Assembly: GCA_036397755.1 (NCBI GenBank) | Contig: DASWII010000044.1 | Location: 19,691 to 83,690 of the forward strand | Direction: 5' to 3' | Source: CAMYLY01 sp036397755 | GTDB lineage: Bacteria > Gemmatimonadota > Gemmatimonadetes > Gemmatimonadales > GWC2-71-9 | Length of the DNA: 64,000 bases | Position numbers and translations under genes: made by a program | In this document: piece after piece, positions 1-8,165 of the stretch | Layout of the letters: each line of letters begins with the position of its first letter | Numbering within the stretch: the stretch's first letter is position 1 | Notes under the pieces: model-generated | Told to the model about the DNA's origin: nothing | Seen by the model: only the letters and a program-made list of their open reading frames with translations | The model's database searches: none

Positions 1-269
1 GGGTTGGCCGAGGCATAGGTAGCGGCGAAGGTGTTGGTGCTCGCCGTGAACCCCATGAGATCCGGGCTGGGGTAGTTGACCAGCCCGACGCGCCAGATCC
101 CGCTCTGGTCCAGGATGTCGAGCAGCGCCGCCGGGTCGTCCATGAGCGCGAGCAGCTTTTCCCAGTGGTCTTCCTTGCCGCGCCGCATGGCCGCCGCCAC
201 CGCGGGCTTGAGATCGCGCCAGGGCTGAATGTGGATGTGCGCGTCGGTGATCCCCGGCAGCGCGTTCAT
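1..269 (-). CDS. Amidohydrolase-family metal-dependent hydrolase (3' part missing at window edge)
   Basis: Only the first 89 codons are present. The start ATG (269-267) overlaps the stop of the upstream enoyl-CoA hydratase in an ATGA junction. The N-terminus reads LPGITDAHIHIQPW; the DAHIH motif is the usual first metal-ligand (HxH) strand of TIM-barrel amidohydrolases (amidohydrolase_2 / TatD-like folds). The substrate cannot be inferred from this piece. It sits at the distal end of the phenylacetate operon and may have been recruited to aromatic or acyl-CoA catabolism, or simply be co-transcribed. The family call is moderately sure; the function is unknown. Confidence 0.6.
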   Translation of the reverse strand, partial: MNALPGITDAHIHIQPWRDLKPAVAAAMRRGKEDHWEKLLALMDDPAALLDILDQSGIWRVGLVNYPSPDLMGFTASTNTFAATYASAN

Positions 270-1048
270 CGACCGGTGAACTTGGCGGGGCGCTTTTCGA
301 GAAACGCCTTCACACCCTCCTCTTTGTCGTCCGAGGCGAAGGCGAGGCCGAACAGCGTGGTCTCGAGTCGCATCCCCTCATCCAGCGGCATGCGTTGACT
401 CGCCATCAGCGCTTCCTTGATGAGCTGCAAGGCCACGGGACTCATCGCGGCGATCGCCCCGGCCAGTTCCCGCACCCGGTCGGCGAGCGCCTCCGGTGCG
501 ACGACCTCGTCCACCAGCCCGATGCGAAGCGCCTCGCGGGCATCGACCATGTCGCCGGTGAACAGCAGCTTGGCGGCGGTGCCAAACCCGACGAGGCGTG
601 GCAAGCGCTGCGTCCCACCGCCTCCCGGGAGGATGCCGAGCTTCACTTCCGGCTGGCCGAGCTTGGCCTTCTCGGACGCGATGCGAATGTCGCAGGCCAT
701 CGCGAGTTCGCACCCGCCGCCCAGGCAGAACCCGTTGATGGCGGCGATGATCGGCCTGGGGAAACTCGCGGCGGCCTCGAACACGCCGTACGCCTTCATG
801 ACCCGGAACTGATCCACGGCCGTGCGTCCCTCGAATTCGGCAATGTCGGCACCGGCGACAAACGCTTTCTCACCCGCGCCGGTCACCACCACCACACGCA
901 CGTCCGGATCTTCCCGCAACGCGTTCAACGCGGCCACGAACTGCGTGCGCACCGCCGCGTTCAATGCGTTCAGCTTGTCAGGTCGGTTGATCGTGACCGT
1001 GGCCACGCCACCGTCGACCGTTGTCAGGACGACACGTTCTTCGGCCAT
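266..1048 (-). CDS. paaF: Enoyl-CoA hydratase (PaaF-like crotonase)
   Basis: A 260-residue crotonase. The oxyanion-hole and catalytic segments are intact: GAGEKAFVAGADI, then NGFCLGGGCELAMACDI with the first catalytic Glu, then QPEVKLGILPGGGGTQRL with the second Glu. It is expected to hydrate a trans-2-enoyl-CoA, in this context 2,3-dehydroadipyl-CoA in the lower phenylacetate pathway. The start overlaps the 3' end of the 3-hydroxyacyl-CoA dehydrogenase gene by 25 bp, and the stop overlaps the amidohydrolase start, indicating translational coupling. Three crotonases lie in this operon, so the PaaF assignment among them is an inference from the two catalytic Glu residues and position next to the dehydrogenase. 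Confidence 0.8.
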   Translation of the reverse strand: MAEERVVLTTVDGGVATVTINRPDKLNALNAAVRTQFVAALNALREDPDVRVVVVTGAGEKAFVAGADIAEFEGRTAVDQFRVMKAYGVFEAAASFPRPIIAAINGFCLGGGCELAMACDIRIASEKAKLGQPEVKLGILPGGGGTQRLPRLVGFGTAAKLLFTGDMVDAREALRIGLVDEVVAPEALADRVRELAGAIAAMSPVALQLIKEALMASQRMPLDEGMRLETTLFGLAFASDDKEEGVKAFLEKRPAKFTGR

Positions 1049-1887
1049 TCGTAGAACCCCCTCCCAGTCTTCTTGCCCAAGTGGTTGTCTCGTACCAGCC
1101 GCCGCAGAATGTCCGGCGGCGCGAAGTGCGGGGCCCCGAGCTCCGCATGGAGATACTCGGCAATACTGAGCCGCACATCCAATCCCACCAAGTCGCTGAC
1201 GCGAAGCGGCCCCATCGGGTGTCCGTAACCCAGCTCGAGCGCCTTGTCGATGTCCTCCGGCGTCGCGACGCCCTCCTCGACCATCCGCATCGCCTCCAGA
1301 CCCAGCGCGATCCCCAGTCGGGATGAAGCGAACCCCGGGCTGTTCTTCACGATAATGGGTTCCTTGCCCATCCTCACCGCCACGTCCCGCACCCGCTCCA
1401 CGACGGCGGCGTCGACGCCGTCGTGCGTCACGAGTTCCACGAGCTTCATGATATGGACGGGGTTGAAGAAGTGCATGCCCAGGACGCGCTCGGGATGATC
1501 CGTGGCCTGGGCGATGGCCGCGATGGACAGGGACGACGTGTTGGTGGCGAGTACGGCGCTCGCGCCGGCGGCGTTCTCGACCGCCGCGAACAACGACTGC
1601 TTGGCCCCGAGATCCTCAACGATGGCCTCGACGATCAAGTCCGCCTTCTGCACGGCCTCGGCCAGGTTCGTCGACGTCGAGAGACGTTCGAGGGCGGCGT
1701 CGGCCGCGTCCCGCGAGAGTTTTCCGCGGCTCACGCCGCCGGCCAGATTGACCTTGATGCGCTCGACCGCCCGCGGGAGCGAGGCGGGCTCGGCATCGGT
1801 GAGCGTCGTGGTGAACCCCGCTAACGCCGCCACCTGGGCGATGCCGTGACCCATCGTGCCCGCGCCGATCACCGCGATGCGCTTCAA
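1024..1887 (-). CDS. paaH: 3-hydroxyacyl-CoA dehydrogenase (PaaH/Hbd-like)
   Basis: A 287-residue NAD-dependent 3-hydroxyacyl-CoA dehydrogenase. The N-terminal Rossmann motif is KRIAVIGAGTMGHGIAQVAA. The C-terminal part has the family features HFFNPVHIMKLVELV, KNSPGFASSRLG and a GLDVRLSIAEYLH helix. I chose the TTG at 1887, which overlaps the stop of the preceding glycerophosphodiesterase (TTGA), because upstream codons would add a non-homologous 33-residue extension before the Rossmann strand. It is predicted to oxidise 3-hydroxyadipyl-CoA to 3-oxoadipyl-CoA for the thiolase encoded in the same operon. It ends at about the usual length of the single-domain enzymes. Confidence 0.87.
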   Translation of the reverse strand: MKRIAVIGAGTMGHGIAQVAALAGFTTTLTDAEPASLPRAVERIKVNLAGGVSRGKLSRDAADAALERLSTSTNLAEAVQKADLIVEAIVEDLGAKQSLFAAVENAAGASAVLATNTSSLSIAAIAQATDHPERVLGMHFFNPVHIMKLVELVTHDGVDAAVVERVRDVAVRMGKEPIIVKNSPGFASSRLGIALGLEAMRMVEEGVATPEDIDKALELGYGHPMGPLRVSDLVGLDVRLSIAEYLHAELGAPHFAPPDILRRLVRDNHLGKKTGRGFYEWPKNVSS

Positions 1888-2561
1888 CCCAGAACCTCCC
1901 GTGCGTGGGCGGGACGGTTGGTGCACAAGGCGTCCACACCCAAGCGTGCCAGCTGACGCAACCGGCGGGCGTCGTCGACCGTCCACGCGAACACCCGATA
2001 TCCGGCCGCGTGCACGCTATCGACCAGAGACGCGTCGATCATTCCGGCCTTCTGCCACAACACCTGCGCGTCGGCAGCCTCGATCTGGGCGACCGGGTTC
2101 ACCGGATAGCTGCACGACAAGACGCCGACGCCCAGCGCCGGCTGTTCCCGATGCAGTCGCGCCACCACGCGGTGATCGAAGGAATGTACGCGATAACGCT
2201 GAGGCGCCGGTCCCGCGCGCAGGACGTCGAGGAACACGCCGGTGTGGTGGAGGGCCAGCGCCTTGAGCTCGACGAACACGTCCGTGTCGCGGCCGATGGT
2301 GTCGAGCGCCTGCCCCAGCGTGGGGATGGGTTCGTCGTTGGGCAGCCGGAAGCTCCGCACATCGTCCGCGGTCAACTCCGCCAGCGCGCGACCGTCGATC
2401 TCCGCATCGTGGTACACGACGATCGTTCCGTCGGCCGCGGCGTGGACGTCGAGCTCGATCCCGTCGGCACCCTGGCGCACGGCGGCGCGAAACGCCGCCA
2501 GCGAGTTTTCGGTCTCATCGCTGGACGCGCCGCGATGGGCGATGACCCGCGGTACCGCCAT
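1884..2561 (-). CDS. Glycerophosphodiester phosphodiesterase
   Basis: A 225-residue GDPD-family TIM barrel. Visible signatures are IAHRGASSDETENS (catalytic His and metal Glu), GIELDVHAAADGTIVVYHD (metal Glu/Asp and second His) and FVELK. The C-terminal strand ends in a WTVDD segment and a CTNRP segment, as in short bacterial UgpQ-type enzymes. There is no signal peptide, so it acts in the cytoplasm on glycerophosphodiesters. The ATG at 2561 was chosen because it opens directly into the first barrel strand; a longer reading frame upstream is only the antisense of the neighbouring crotonase. It is odd to find this gene between two beta-oxidation-type genes; the junctions (8 bp upstream, TTGA overlap downstream) make co-transcription likely. 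Confidence 0.85.
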   Translation of the reverse strand: MAVPRVIAHRGASSDETENSLAAFRAAVRQGADGIELDVHAAADGTIVVYHDAEIDGRALAELTADDVRSFRLPNDEPIPTLGQALDTIGRDTDVFVELKALALHHTGVFLDVLRAGPAPQRYRVHSFDHRVVARLHREQPALGVGVLSCSYPVNPVAQIEAADAQVLWQKAGMIDASLVDSVHAAGYRVFAWTVDDARRLRQLARLGVDALCTNRPAHAREVLG

Positions 2562-2569
2562 CGGTCGAG

Positions 2570-3364
2570 TCAGACGCCGCGAAACTCCGGGGGTCGTTTC
2601 TCGAGAAACGCGGCGAGCCCCTCGCGGGCATCCTGGCTCTTGAAGCACCGAAGCTGGTTCTGCAGCTCCATGTCGAGGGCCGCGTCGAGCGATCCCGCGT
2701 CGCTCCCGTAGATGGCTTCCTTGGCGAGGGCAAGTGCGATCGGTGGCTTGGCCGCGAGCTGCCGGGCGAGTTGGAACGTCGCGTCCGGCAGCTCGTCGTG
2801 CGGGACCACGCGATTGAACAGTCCCAGCTGGAGCGCCGTCTGCGCGTCCACCATCTCGGCGGAAAACACCAGTTCGAGCGCCTTGGCCGGTCCCACCAGC
2901 CGCGGGAGGAAGTAGGTGCCTCCCCAATCGGGGTGGAGCCCGATGCGATTGAAGGTCTGACCGATGGAGGCGCGATCCGACGCGATGCGGATATCGCACG
3001 CGAGCGCCAGGTTCGCGCCGCCGCCCGCGGCCGGGCCGTTCACCGACGCGATCACCGGCTTGAGGGTCTCCCGAATGGTCTTCACCACGATGCGGCCGGC
3101 TTCCACCAGGTCGCCGGCGGCGGCGAAGTCACCGGATTCCAGCAACCCTCGCATGTAGTCGACATCCGCCCCGGCGCAGAAGGCCCTTCCGGCGCCCGTG
3201 ATGACCAGCACCCGCACCGTGCTGTCCGCGGCCGCCAGACGGACCATGTCCGTCAACTCCTGACGCATCTGTCCCGCGAAGGCGTTCAGCTTGTCCGGTC
3301 GATTCAGCATGATCGTGCCCACGCCGTCTTCGACACTGAAGAACACATGTTCAGCCGTGGTCAT
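2570..3364 (-). CDS. paaG: 1,2-epoxyphenylacetyl-CoA isomerase-like crotonase (PaaG-like)
   Basis: A 264-residue crotonase. Unlike a hydratase it lacks the first catalytic Glu (AAGGGANLALACD), while the second site reads NRIGLHPDWGGTYFLPR with an Asp in the position typical of PaaG-type isomerases. PaaG converts ring-1,2-epoxyphenylacetyl-CoA to the oxepin and later moves double bonds in the ring-cleavage product, so this is the best family fit in a paa operon. The start ATG overlaps the thiolase stop (ATGA). A longer frame start at 3409 would add 15 residues lacking homology. The assignment to PaaG rather than a generic enoyl-CoA isomerase rests on the Asp motif and context. Confidence 0.75.
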   Translation of the reverse strand: MTTAEHVFFSVEDGVGTIMLNRPDKLNAFAGQMRQELTDMVRLAAADSTVRVLVITGAGRAFCAGADVDYMRGLLESGDFAAAGDLVEAGRIVVKTIRETLKPVIASVNGPAAGGGANLALACDIRIASDRASIGQTFNRIGLHPDWGGTYFLPRLVGPAKALELVFSAEMVDAQTALQLGLFNRVVPHDELPDATFQLARQLAAKPPIALALAKEAIYGSDAGSLDAALDMELQNQLRCFKSQDAREGLAAFLEKRPPEFRGV

Positions 3365-4554
3365 AGCCGCTCCACAATCATCGCGATTCCTTGACCTACG
3401 CCAATGCACATCGTGACCAGGCCGTACCGTCCCTCTCGGCGGCGCAGCCCGTGTACCAGGGTGGCCAAGAGCTTGGCGCCCGTGGCGCCCAACGGATGCC
3501 CCAGCGCGATGGCGCCCCCGTATACGTTGACCCGCGCCTGGTCCAGCCCCAGCTCGCGGATGCAGGCCAGGGATTGCGCCGCGAACGCCTCGTTCAGCTC
3601 GACGAGATCGAGGTCCGCGAGCTCGAGCCCGGCGCGTGCGAGCGCGAGGCGCGTCGCCGGCACCGGACCGATACCCATCACGCTGGGGTCCACCCCCACC
3701 ACGGCCGTCGTCACGATACGGGCGAGCGGCGTGCAGCCGTTCGACGCCGCGTACGCCGCGTTCATCACCAGGGCGGCGGCGGAGCCATCGTTGATGCCGC
3801 TGCTGTTCCCGGCCGTGACCGTCCCGTCCTGCCGGAAGGCGGGTCGGAGCGCGGCCAGGTCCGCCGCGGTCACGTCGGGGCGAGGATGCTCATCGACGGA
3901 GACCGTCTGCGTCCCCCGCCGAACCGGGACCTCGACCGGCACGATCTCGTCGGCGAATACCCCGTCCGCCATCGCCCGGGCCGCGCGCCGCTGGCTCTCG
4001 AGCGCGAAGGCATCCTGCTCCTCACGGGTAATCCCGTACTCGGCGGCGACCTTCTCCGCCGTGGCGCCGAGGGAGATGGTCCAGCTCTGGTTCATGCGCG
4101 CGTTGACGAACCGCCACCCGACCGTCGTATCGGCGATCGCTGGGGTGCTGCGATCCCACGCGGCGGCCGGCTTGAGCATCACGTACGGCGCGCGGGTCAT
4201 GCTCTCGACGCCACCGGCGACAAACGCGCTGCCTTCACCGGCCTTGATGGCCTGTGCGGCGCTCGCGACCGCTTGCAGTCCGGACCCGCACAGCCGATTG
4301 ATGGTCTGACCGGGAATGGACACGGGGAACCCGGCCAGCAGGGCCGCCATACGCGCGACGTTGCGGTTGTCTTCTCCCGCGCCGTTGGCGCAGCCGAGGA
4401 TCACGTCATCGAGTTGTTCCGGGTCGCAGCCGCCGCGATCGGCCGCGGCACGCACCGCCACGGCCGCCAGGTCATCCGGCCGCATCGCCGCGAGTGCTCC
4501 ACCGTGCCGTCCGACCGGCGTGCGCACCGCGCTGACGATGACGGCGTCTCTCAC
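3361..4554 (-). CDS. paaJ: Thiolase, 3-oxoadipyl-CoA / 3-oxo-5,6-dehydrosuberyl-CoA type (PaaJ/PcaF-like)
   Basis: A 397-residue type II thiolase. The nucleophilic Cys lies in INRLCGSGLQAV near residue 90, the His in GHPLGATGAKL and the C-terminal Cys in LVTMCIGVGQG. The glycine-rich C-terminus (MCIGVGQG) and the N-terminal VIVSAVRTPVG strand are typical of PaaJ/PcaF-type degradative thiolases. It releases acetyl-CoA from the 3-oxoacyl-CoA products of the pathway. I chose the GTG at 4554, whose GTGA overlaps the upstream aldehyde dehydrogenase stop and matches the coupling used elsewhere in the operon; a GTG at 4569 is an alternative and would add five residues. Confidence 0.87.
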   Translation of the reverse strand: MRDAVIVSAVRTPVGRHGGALAAMRPDDLAAVAVRAAADRGGCDPEQLDDVILGCANGAGEDNRNVARMAALLAGFPVSIPGQTINRLCGSGLQAVASAAQAIKAGEGSAFVAGGVESMTRAPYVMLKPAAAWDRSTPAIADTTVGWRFVNARMNQSWTISLGATAEKVAAEYGITREEQDAFALESQRRAARAMADGVFADEIVPVEVPVRRGTQTVSVDEHPRPDVTAADLAALRPAFRQDGTVTAGNSSGINDGSAAALVMNAAYAASNGCTPLARIVTTAVVGVDPSVMGIGPVPATRLALARAGLELADLDLVELNEAFAAQSLACIRELGLDQARVNVYGGAIALGHPLGATGAKLLATLVHGLRRREGRYGLVTMCIGVGQGIAMIVERL

Positions 4555-5984
4555 CGCAGGCCCATCCACACGGTCTTGGTCTCCGTGTAGTTGTCCAACG
4601 CCTCACGGCCCAAGTCGCGGCCAAACCCACTGGCCTTGTAGCCGCCGAACGGCGCCGACGAGTCATACAGGTTGTACGTGTTCACCCACACCGTGCCGGC
4701 CTTGATCGCCCGCGCGACGGTAAACGCCTTGGAGATGTTCTGCGTCCAGATGCCGGCCGCGAGACCGTACATGGTCTGGTTGGCGAGGGCGATGCCTTCC
4801 TCGACGCCATCGAAGGTGAGGACGGACAGCACCGGGCCGAAGATCTCTTCATCGACGATCCGCATGCCGGGTGCGGCCTCATCGAACACCGTCGCCTGCA
4901 CGAAAAACCCCTTGCCGTTCACCGTGGCGGTTTCCCCGCCGGCCACCAGCTTGGCTTCGCGGCGGCCCGCTTCGATGTACTCCATCACGGTGCGCTGCTG
5001 GCGGGCGGACACCACCGCGCCGAGCCGCGTGTTCTTATCGAACGGATCGCCCGGCACGAGCTTCTTGGCTCGCGCGGCGAGTTGTTCGACGACGTCATCA
5101 TGGACCGAGCGCTCCACCAGCAACCGCGAACCCGCGGCGCAGACTTCGCCCTTGCCGTAGAAGATCCCGTTCTGCGCCCCGCGCACGGCGGCCGGCAGAT
5201 CGGCGTCGGCAAAGATGATGTTGGGGCTCTTGCCTCCGAGTTCCAGCGCCACGCGCTTGAGGCTGTCGGCCGCGTCGCGCATGATCTGCTGGCCGACCGG
5301 GGTCGAGCCCGTGAAGGCGATCTTGTCCACGCCGGGGTGCCTGACCAGCGCGGCCCCCACATTGGCGCCGCCACCGGTGAGCACGTTGAACGCCCCCGGG
5401 GGGAACCCGGCCTCCTGCATGATGTCCGCCATGGCCAGCGCCGTGAGCGGAGTTTCCGACGCAGGCTTGAGGATGACGGTGCAACCCGCCGCCAGGGCGG
5501 GGGCAAACTTCCAGGTCGCGAGGTTGAGTGGGAAATTCCACGGGACGATCGCCGCGACGACGCCCATGGGTTCCCGTAGCGTGAACACGAAGTCGTTCCC
5601 GTCCACCGGGAGAACGCGCCCGCCGATCTTATCAGCCCACCCCGCGTAGTAGGTGAGCGTTTCGATGGACATGGTGACGTCGATCTTGGACTCGAACAGC
5701 GGTTTGCCGTTTTGGCGCGTCTCCAGGGCCGCGACGTCGTCACGACGTTCCCGGAGTATCTGGGCCGCGCGAAACAGCAGGGCGCCACGTTTGCGAGGCG
5801 ACATGCCGGTCCACGCGTCGCTCGCGAAACATGTCCGCGCCGCCGTGACGGCGGCGTCGATCTCACCGCTCGTCGCTTCGGGTACGGAGGTCAGGACCTC
5901 TTCGGTCGCGGGATTGACGACCTCGATCCGGCGCTCGGAGGCCCCGGCAACCCACTCGCCGTTGATATACAGATCGGAACGCAC
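4551..5984 (-). CDS. NAD(P)-dependent aldehyde dehydrogenase (phenylacetaldehyde dehydrogenase-like)
   Basis: A 477-residue aldehyde dehydrogenase of the classical ALDH superfamily. Cofactor motif FTGSTPVGQQIM, general base Glu in LELGGKSPN and catalytic Cys in GKGEVCAAGSRLLVE are all present, and VPWNFPLNLATWK gives the conserved Asn. The C-terminal APFGGYKASGFGRD block is intact. The sequence most resembles phenylacetaldehyde / betaine aldehyde type enzymes, and the paa context suggests phenylacetaldehyde or a ring-derived semialdehyde as substrate. It is not a PaaZ fusion, because no MaoC-like hydratase domain follows. It starts with GTG at 5984, immediately next to the stop of the upstream crotonase. 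Confidence 0.87.
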   Translation of the reverse strand: MRSDLYINGEWVAGASERRIEVVNPATEEVLTSVPEATSGEIDAAVTAARTCFASDAWTGMSPRKRGALLFRAAQILRERRDDVAALETRQNGKPLFESKIDVTMSIETLTYYAGWADKIGGRVLPVDGNDFVFTLREPMGVVAAIVPWNFPLNLATWKFAPALAAGCTVILKPASETPLTALAMADIMQEAGFPPGAFNVLTGGGANVGAALVRHPGVDKIAFTGSTPVGQQIMRDAADSLKRVALELGGKSPNIIFADADLPAAVRGAQNGIFYGKGEVCAAGSRLLVERSVHDDVVEQLAARAKKLVPGDPFDKNTRLGAVVSARQQRTVMEYIEAGRREAKLVAGGETATVNGKGFFVQATVFDEAAPGMRIVDEEIFGPVLSVLTFDGVEEGIALANQTMYGLAAGIWTQNISKAFTVARAIKAGTVWVNTYNLYDSSAPFGGYKASGFGRDLGREALDNYTETKTVWMGLR

Positions 5985-6794
5985 CTAGGCTCCCTTGAAA
6001 ACGGCCGTGCGCTTCTCGACGTAGGCCGCAAGTCCTTCCTTGGCGTCCTGGCTCTGGAACAGCTGCTGCTGCAATTCCCGCTCGATGGCTAGGCCGCTTT
6101 CGAACGGCACCTCGAGGCCCGAGCAGACGGCGCGCTTGATGCCGCCGACGGCCTTGGCCGCCTTGCCCGGCGGAACGAACTGCTTCGCGTAGGCCAGGAC
6201 GTCGTCCCAGAACGATTCTTTCGGGAACACCTGGTTGACGATCCCCAACTCTTTCGCCTGATCGAACGAGAACAGCTCGCCGGTGGCCATGATCTCGATG
6301 GCCTTCGACTTGCCGACGATCCGGGCGAGGCGCTGGGTGCCGCCGGTGCCGGGAAGCACGCCGAGGTTCACCTCGGGAAGGCCGATCTTCCCCGCGTCCC
6401 GGGCGCCGATCCGCAGATCGGCGGCCATCGCGATTTCCAGGCCTCCGCCCACCGTGTGCCCGTTGAGCGCCGCGATCACCAGCTTGGGCGTGTGTTCGAA
6501 CCGATTGAGCGTCTCGTTGGCGTGCAGGCAGAAGAAGTACTTGAACCGCGGGGTGACCTCGTTCAACATCGAGATGTTCGCGCCGGCGGAGAAGAACGTG
6601 TCGCCTTTGCCGCGCAACACGATGACGTGGACGCCGTCGTCCATCCGGGCCGTCAGCAGCGCGCGATCCAGCTGCTGCATCATGTTGTAGGTGTAGGTGT
6701 TTGCCGGCGGGTCGTTGAGTTCGAGGATCGCGATCCCGTCTTGGACCCGATACTCGACCAGCGTCGCGTCGGTCGGGGCAGCCCAGTCAGCCAT
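5985..6794 (-). CDS. Enoyl-CoA hydratase/isomerase family protein
   Basis: A 269-residue crotonase whose role in the operon is not certain. Both hydratase Glu residues are present (NGHTVGGGLEIAMAADL and LPEVNLGVLPGTGGTQRL). It differs from the other two crotonases by a tyrosine-rich N-terminal segment (PPANTYTYNMMQQLD) and a long loop (NEVTPRFKYFFCLHANETL) after the oxyanion-hole strand, which suggests a distinct acyl-CoA substrate. Candidate roles are a second hydratase for ring-cleavage products or for a separate aromatic acyl-CoA. It is 120 bp downstream of the zinc-ribbon gene, the widest gap in the operon; an internal promoter could lie there but none is clearly visible. Confidence 0.82.
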   Translation of the reverse strand: MADWAAPTDATLVEYRVQDGIAILELNDPPANTYTYNMMQQLDRALLTARMDDGVHVIVLRGKGDTFFSAGANISMLNEVTPRFKYFFCLHANETLNRFEHTPKLVIAALNGHTVGGGLEIAMAADLRIGARDAGKIGLPEVNLGVLPGTGGTQRLARIVGKSKAIEIMATGELFSFDQAKELGIVNQVFPKESFWDDVLAYAKQFVPPGKAAKAVGGIKRAVCSGLEVPFESGLAIERELQQQLFQSQDAKEGLAAYVEKRTAVFKGA

Positions 6795-6916
6795 GTGTCG
6801 TACTCCTAAGAATCAGCGGTTGTCAGTGCATGTTCGCGAGGCCGGCGTGTGTCCGGGTGCCGAACATGATAGCGGGTGCGTCGGGGTCGGCATACCCCGG
6901 TACCCGCGATGCGTCC

Positions 6917-7102
6917 TCACTCCTCCAGAAAGCTCGGAACGTCGAGCTTGGCATCGGTGTCTCCCCACTTGATCGCCTCGAATGACGAGTGACACCGGGT
7001 GCAGTAGTGCAGCGCCACCATCAACGAGGTACTGAAGTCCGCCGTCTTGCGCGTCGCGTGCGACCCACAGAAGGGGCACGGCTTGGTCGGGGCGTCCGTC
7101 AT
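6917..7102 (-). CDS. Stand-alone zinc-ribbon protein equivalent to the PaaD C-terminal domain
   Basis: A 61-residue protein with two Cys pairs, KPCPFCGSHATRKTADF and YCTRCHSSFEAIKW, spaced as a zinc ribbon. The same CPxCGS...T...C..C pattern forms the C-terminal domain of full-length PaaD proteins, whose N-terminal domain is a MIP18/DUF59 fold. In this operon the MIP18 half is encoded separately (8166-8474), so this appears to be the other half of a split PaaD. The start ATG overlaps the paaC stop (ATGA), so it is translationally coupled to the epoxidase subunits. It is expected to help mature or stabilise the PaaABC(E) epoxidase. The family assignment is from motif pattern and context. Confidence 0.75.
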   Translation of the reverse strand: MTDAPTKPCPFCGSHATRKTADFSTSLMVALHYCTRCHSSFEAIKWGDTDAKLDVPSFLEE

Positions 7103-7926
7103 GCCAACTTGAAGATCGCGTTGCTCGCGCCGCGCAGATGGTACAGGATGTCGTCGGCCGGTCCGTCGCCCTTCGCGCGGCGCGTGGCGGGGTTCCATCC
7201 GGCCCAGGTCTTCGGGACGCCGGCGGTCAGCTCGACCCCCAACGAGCCCGCCATCGCGGACACGTCCTCGAGCATCGCCGCGCGGATGTCCCCATTTGCC
7301 CGTGCCTTGATGCCCGCCTTCACGATGGCAGCGTCGCCGGGCTCGTCGGGAGGCCCGAACCAGGTCACCACGCTCTCGAGCGCCTCCTGGCAACGTTCGG
7401 CAAGCAACGCGCGTTCCCGATCGCCGCGCTGCGCGACGGTGCGGAACCAGCCGGTGCCGTGATGGGCGTGGTACCGCTCCTCGTCGATCATCTTGTCCAG
7501 GCTCATCCGCAGCGGCTTGAACGCCGAGCCGCGCATGGAGTGGAGGACGCGGGTGATGGCGAGGTCCACGATGTAGTTGGCCGCGACGTACGCCGGCCAG
7601 TCGGGCAGATCGCCATCGAGAAATGCCACGTTGGCGAAGTCGCGGCCCGCGCGGTCGTCGATCAGCGCGTCGGGATCGTCGTCGTAGTGCCGCTTGAGCA
7701 CCGCGTGGAGCAGGCGCACGTGACCGAGTTCCGTCTGCGACAACGAGCAGTTGGCCACGGCCGCCTCCAGCTCGGGCGGACCGAACGTCCACTCTCCGTA
7801 ATGGTACCCCAGGAGCAGCTTCGTATCGGCGCAGGCGAGCACAATGTGCCGGAGGCCGGTGACGGCCGTCTCGTCCAAACCGTCCAAGGAATCGAAGGTG
7901 GGTCCGTTGGATGTGGGGGCGTTCAT
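7099..7926 (-). CDS. paaC: Phenylacetyl-CoA epoxidase structural subunit PaaC
   Basis: A 275-residue ferritin-like protein that partners PaaA. Helical segments LGYHYGEWTFGPPELEAAVANC, QTELGHVRLLHAVL and IDEERYHAHHGTGWF match PaaC. PaaC has the di-iron protein fold but serves structural and assembly roles rather than catalysis. I chose the ATG at 7926, 14 bp after paaB, because residues before it in the longer frame are antisense of paaB and non-homologous. The gene overlaps the zinc-ribbon gene by 4 bp. Confidence 0.92.
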   Translation of the reverse strand: MNAPTSNGPTFDSLDGLDETAVTGLRHIVLACADTKLLLGYHYGEWTFGPPELEAAVANCSLSQTELGHVRLLHAVLKRHYDDDPDALIDDRAGRDFANVAFLDGDLPDWPAYVAANYIVDLAITRVLHSMRGSAFKPLRMSLDKMIDEERYHAHHGTGWFRTVAQRGDRERALLAERCQEALESVVTWFGPPDEPGDAAIVKAGIKARANGDIRAAMLEDVSAMAGSLGVELTAGVPKTWAGWNPATRRAKGDGPADDILYHLRGASNAIFKLA

Positions 7927-7940
7927 CAATCCCTCGTCGG

Positions 7941-8156
7941 CTAGTTGCCCCACACGGGCACCGCGCCTTGGTTGGTGATCGAGATGATCGCGTGCCGCGG
8001 AACCACGCACATCTCGACCCAGTTCTCTTCATCGTACACGGTCCAGGCGTACGCCTTCGCCAAGTCGTCGTCAACCGCGTTTACGCTGCCGACATGTTTC
8101 AGTTCGTCATCGTGCGACTTGCGAGCGAACACCTCGTACACTTCGCCGTAGGGCAT
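7941..8156 (-). CDS. paaB: Phenylacetyl-CoA epoxidase subunit PaaB
   Basis: A 71-residue protein that begins with YEVFARKSHDDELKHVGSV and continues with a WVEMCVVPRHAI segment, the pattern of PaaB, which bridges PaaAC heterodimers. Homologues are usually about 90-95 residues; this one is shorter, mainly at the C-terminus after VPRHAIISI. The gene is 9 bp downstream of the MIP18-type paaD fragment and 14 bp upstream of paaC, so it belongs to the same transcript. Confidence 0.88.
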   Translation of the reverse strand: MPYGEVYEVFARKSHDDELKHVGSVNAVDDDLAKAYAWTVYDEENWVEMCVVPRHAIISITNQGAVPVWGN

Positions 8157-8165
8157 GCGGTCTCC

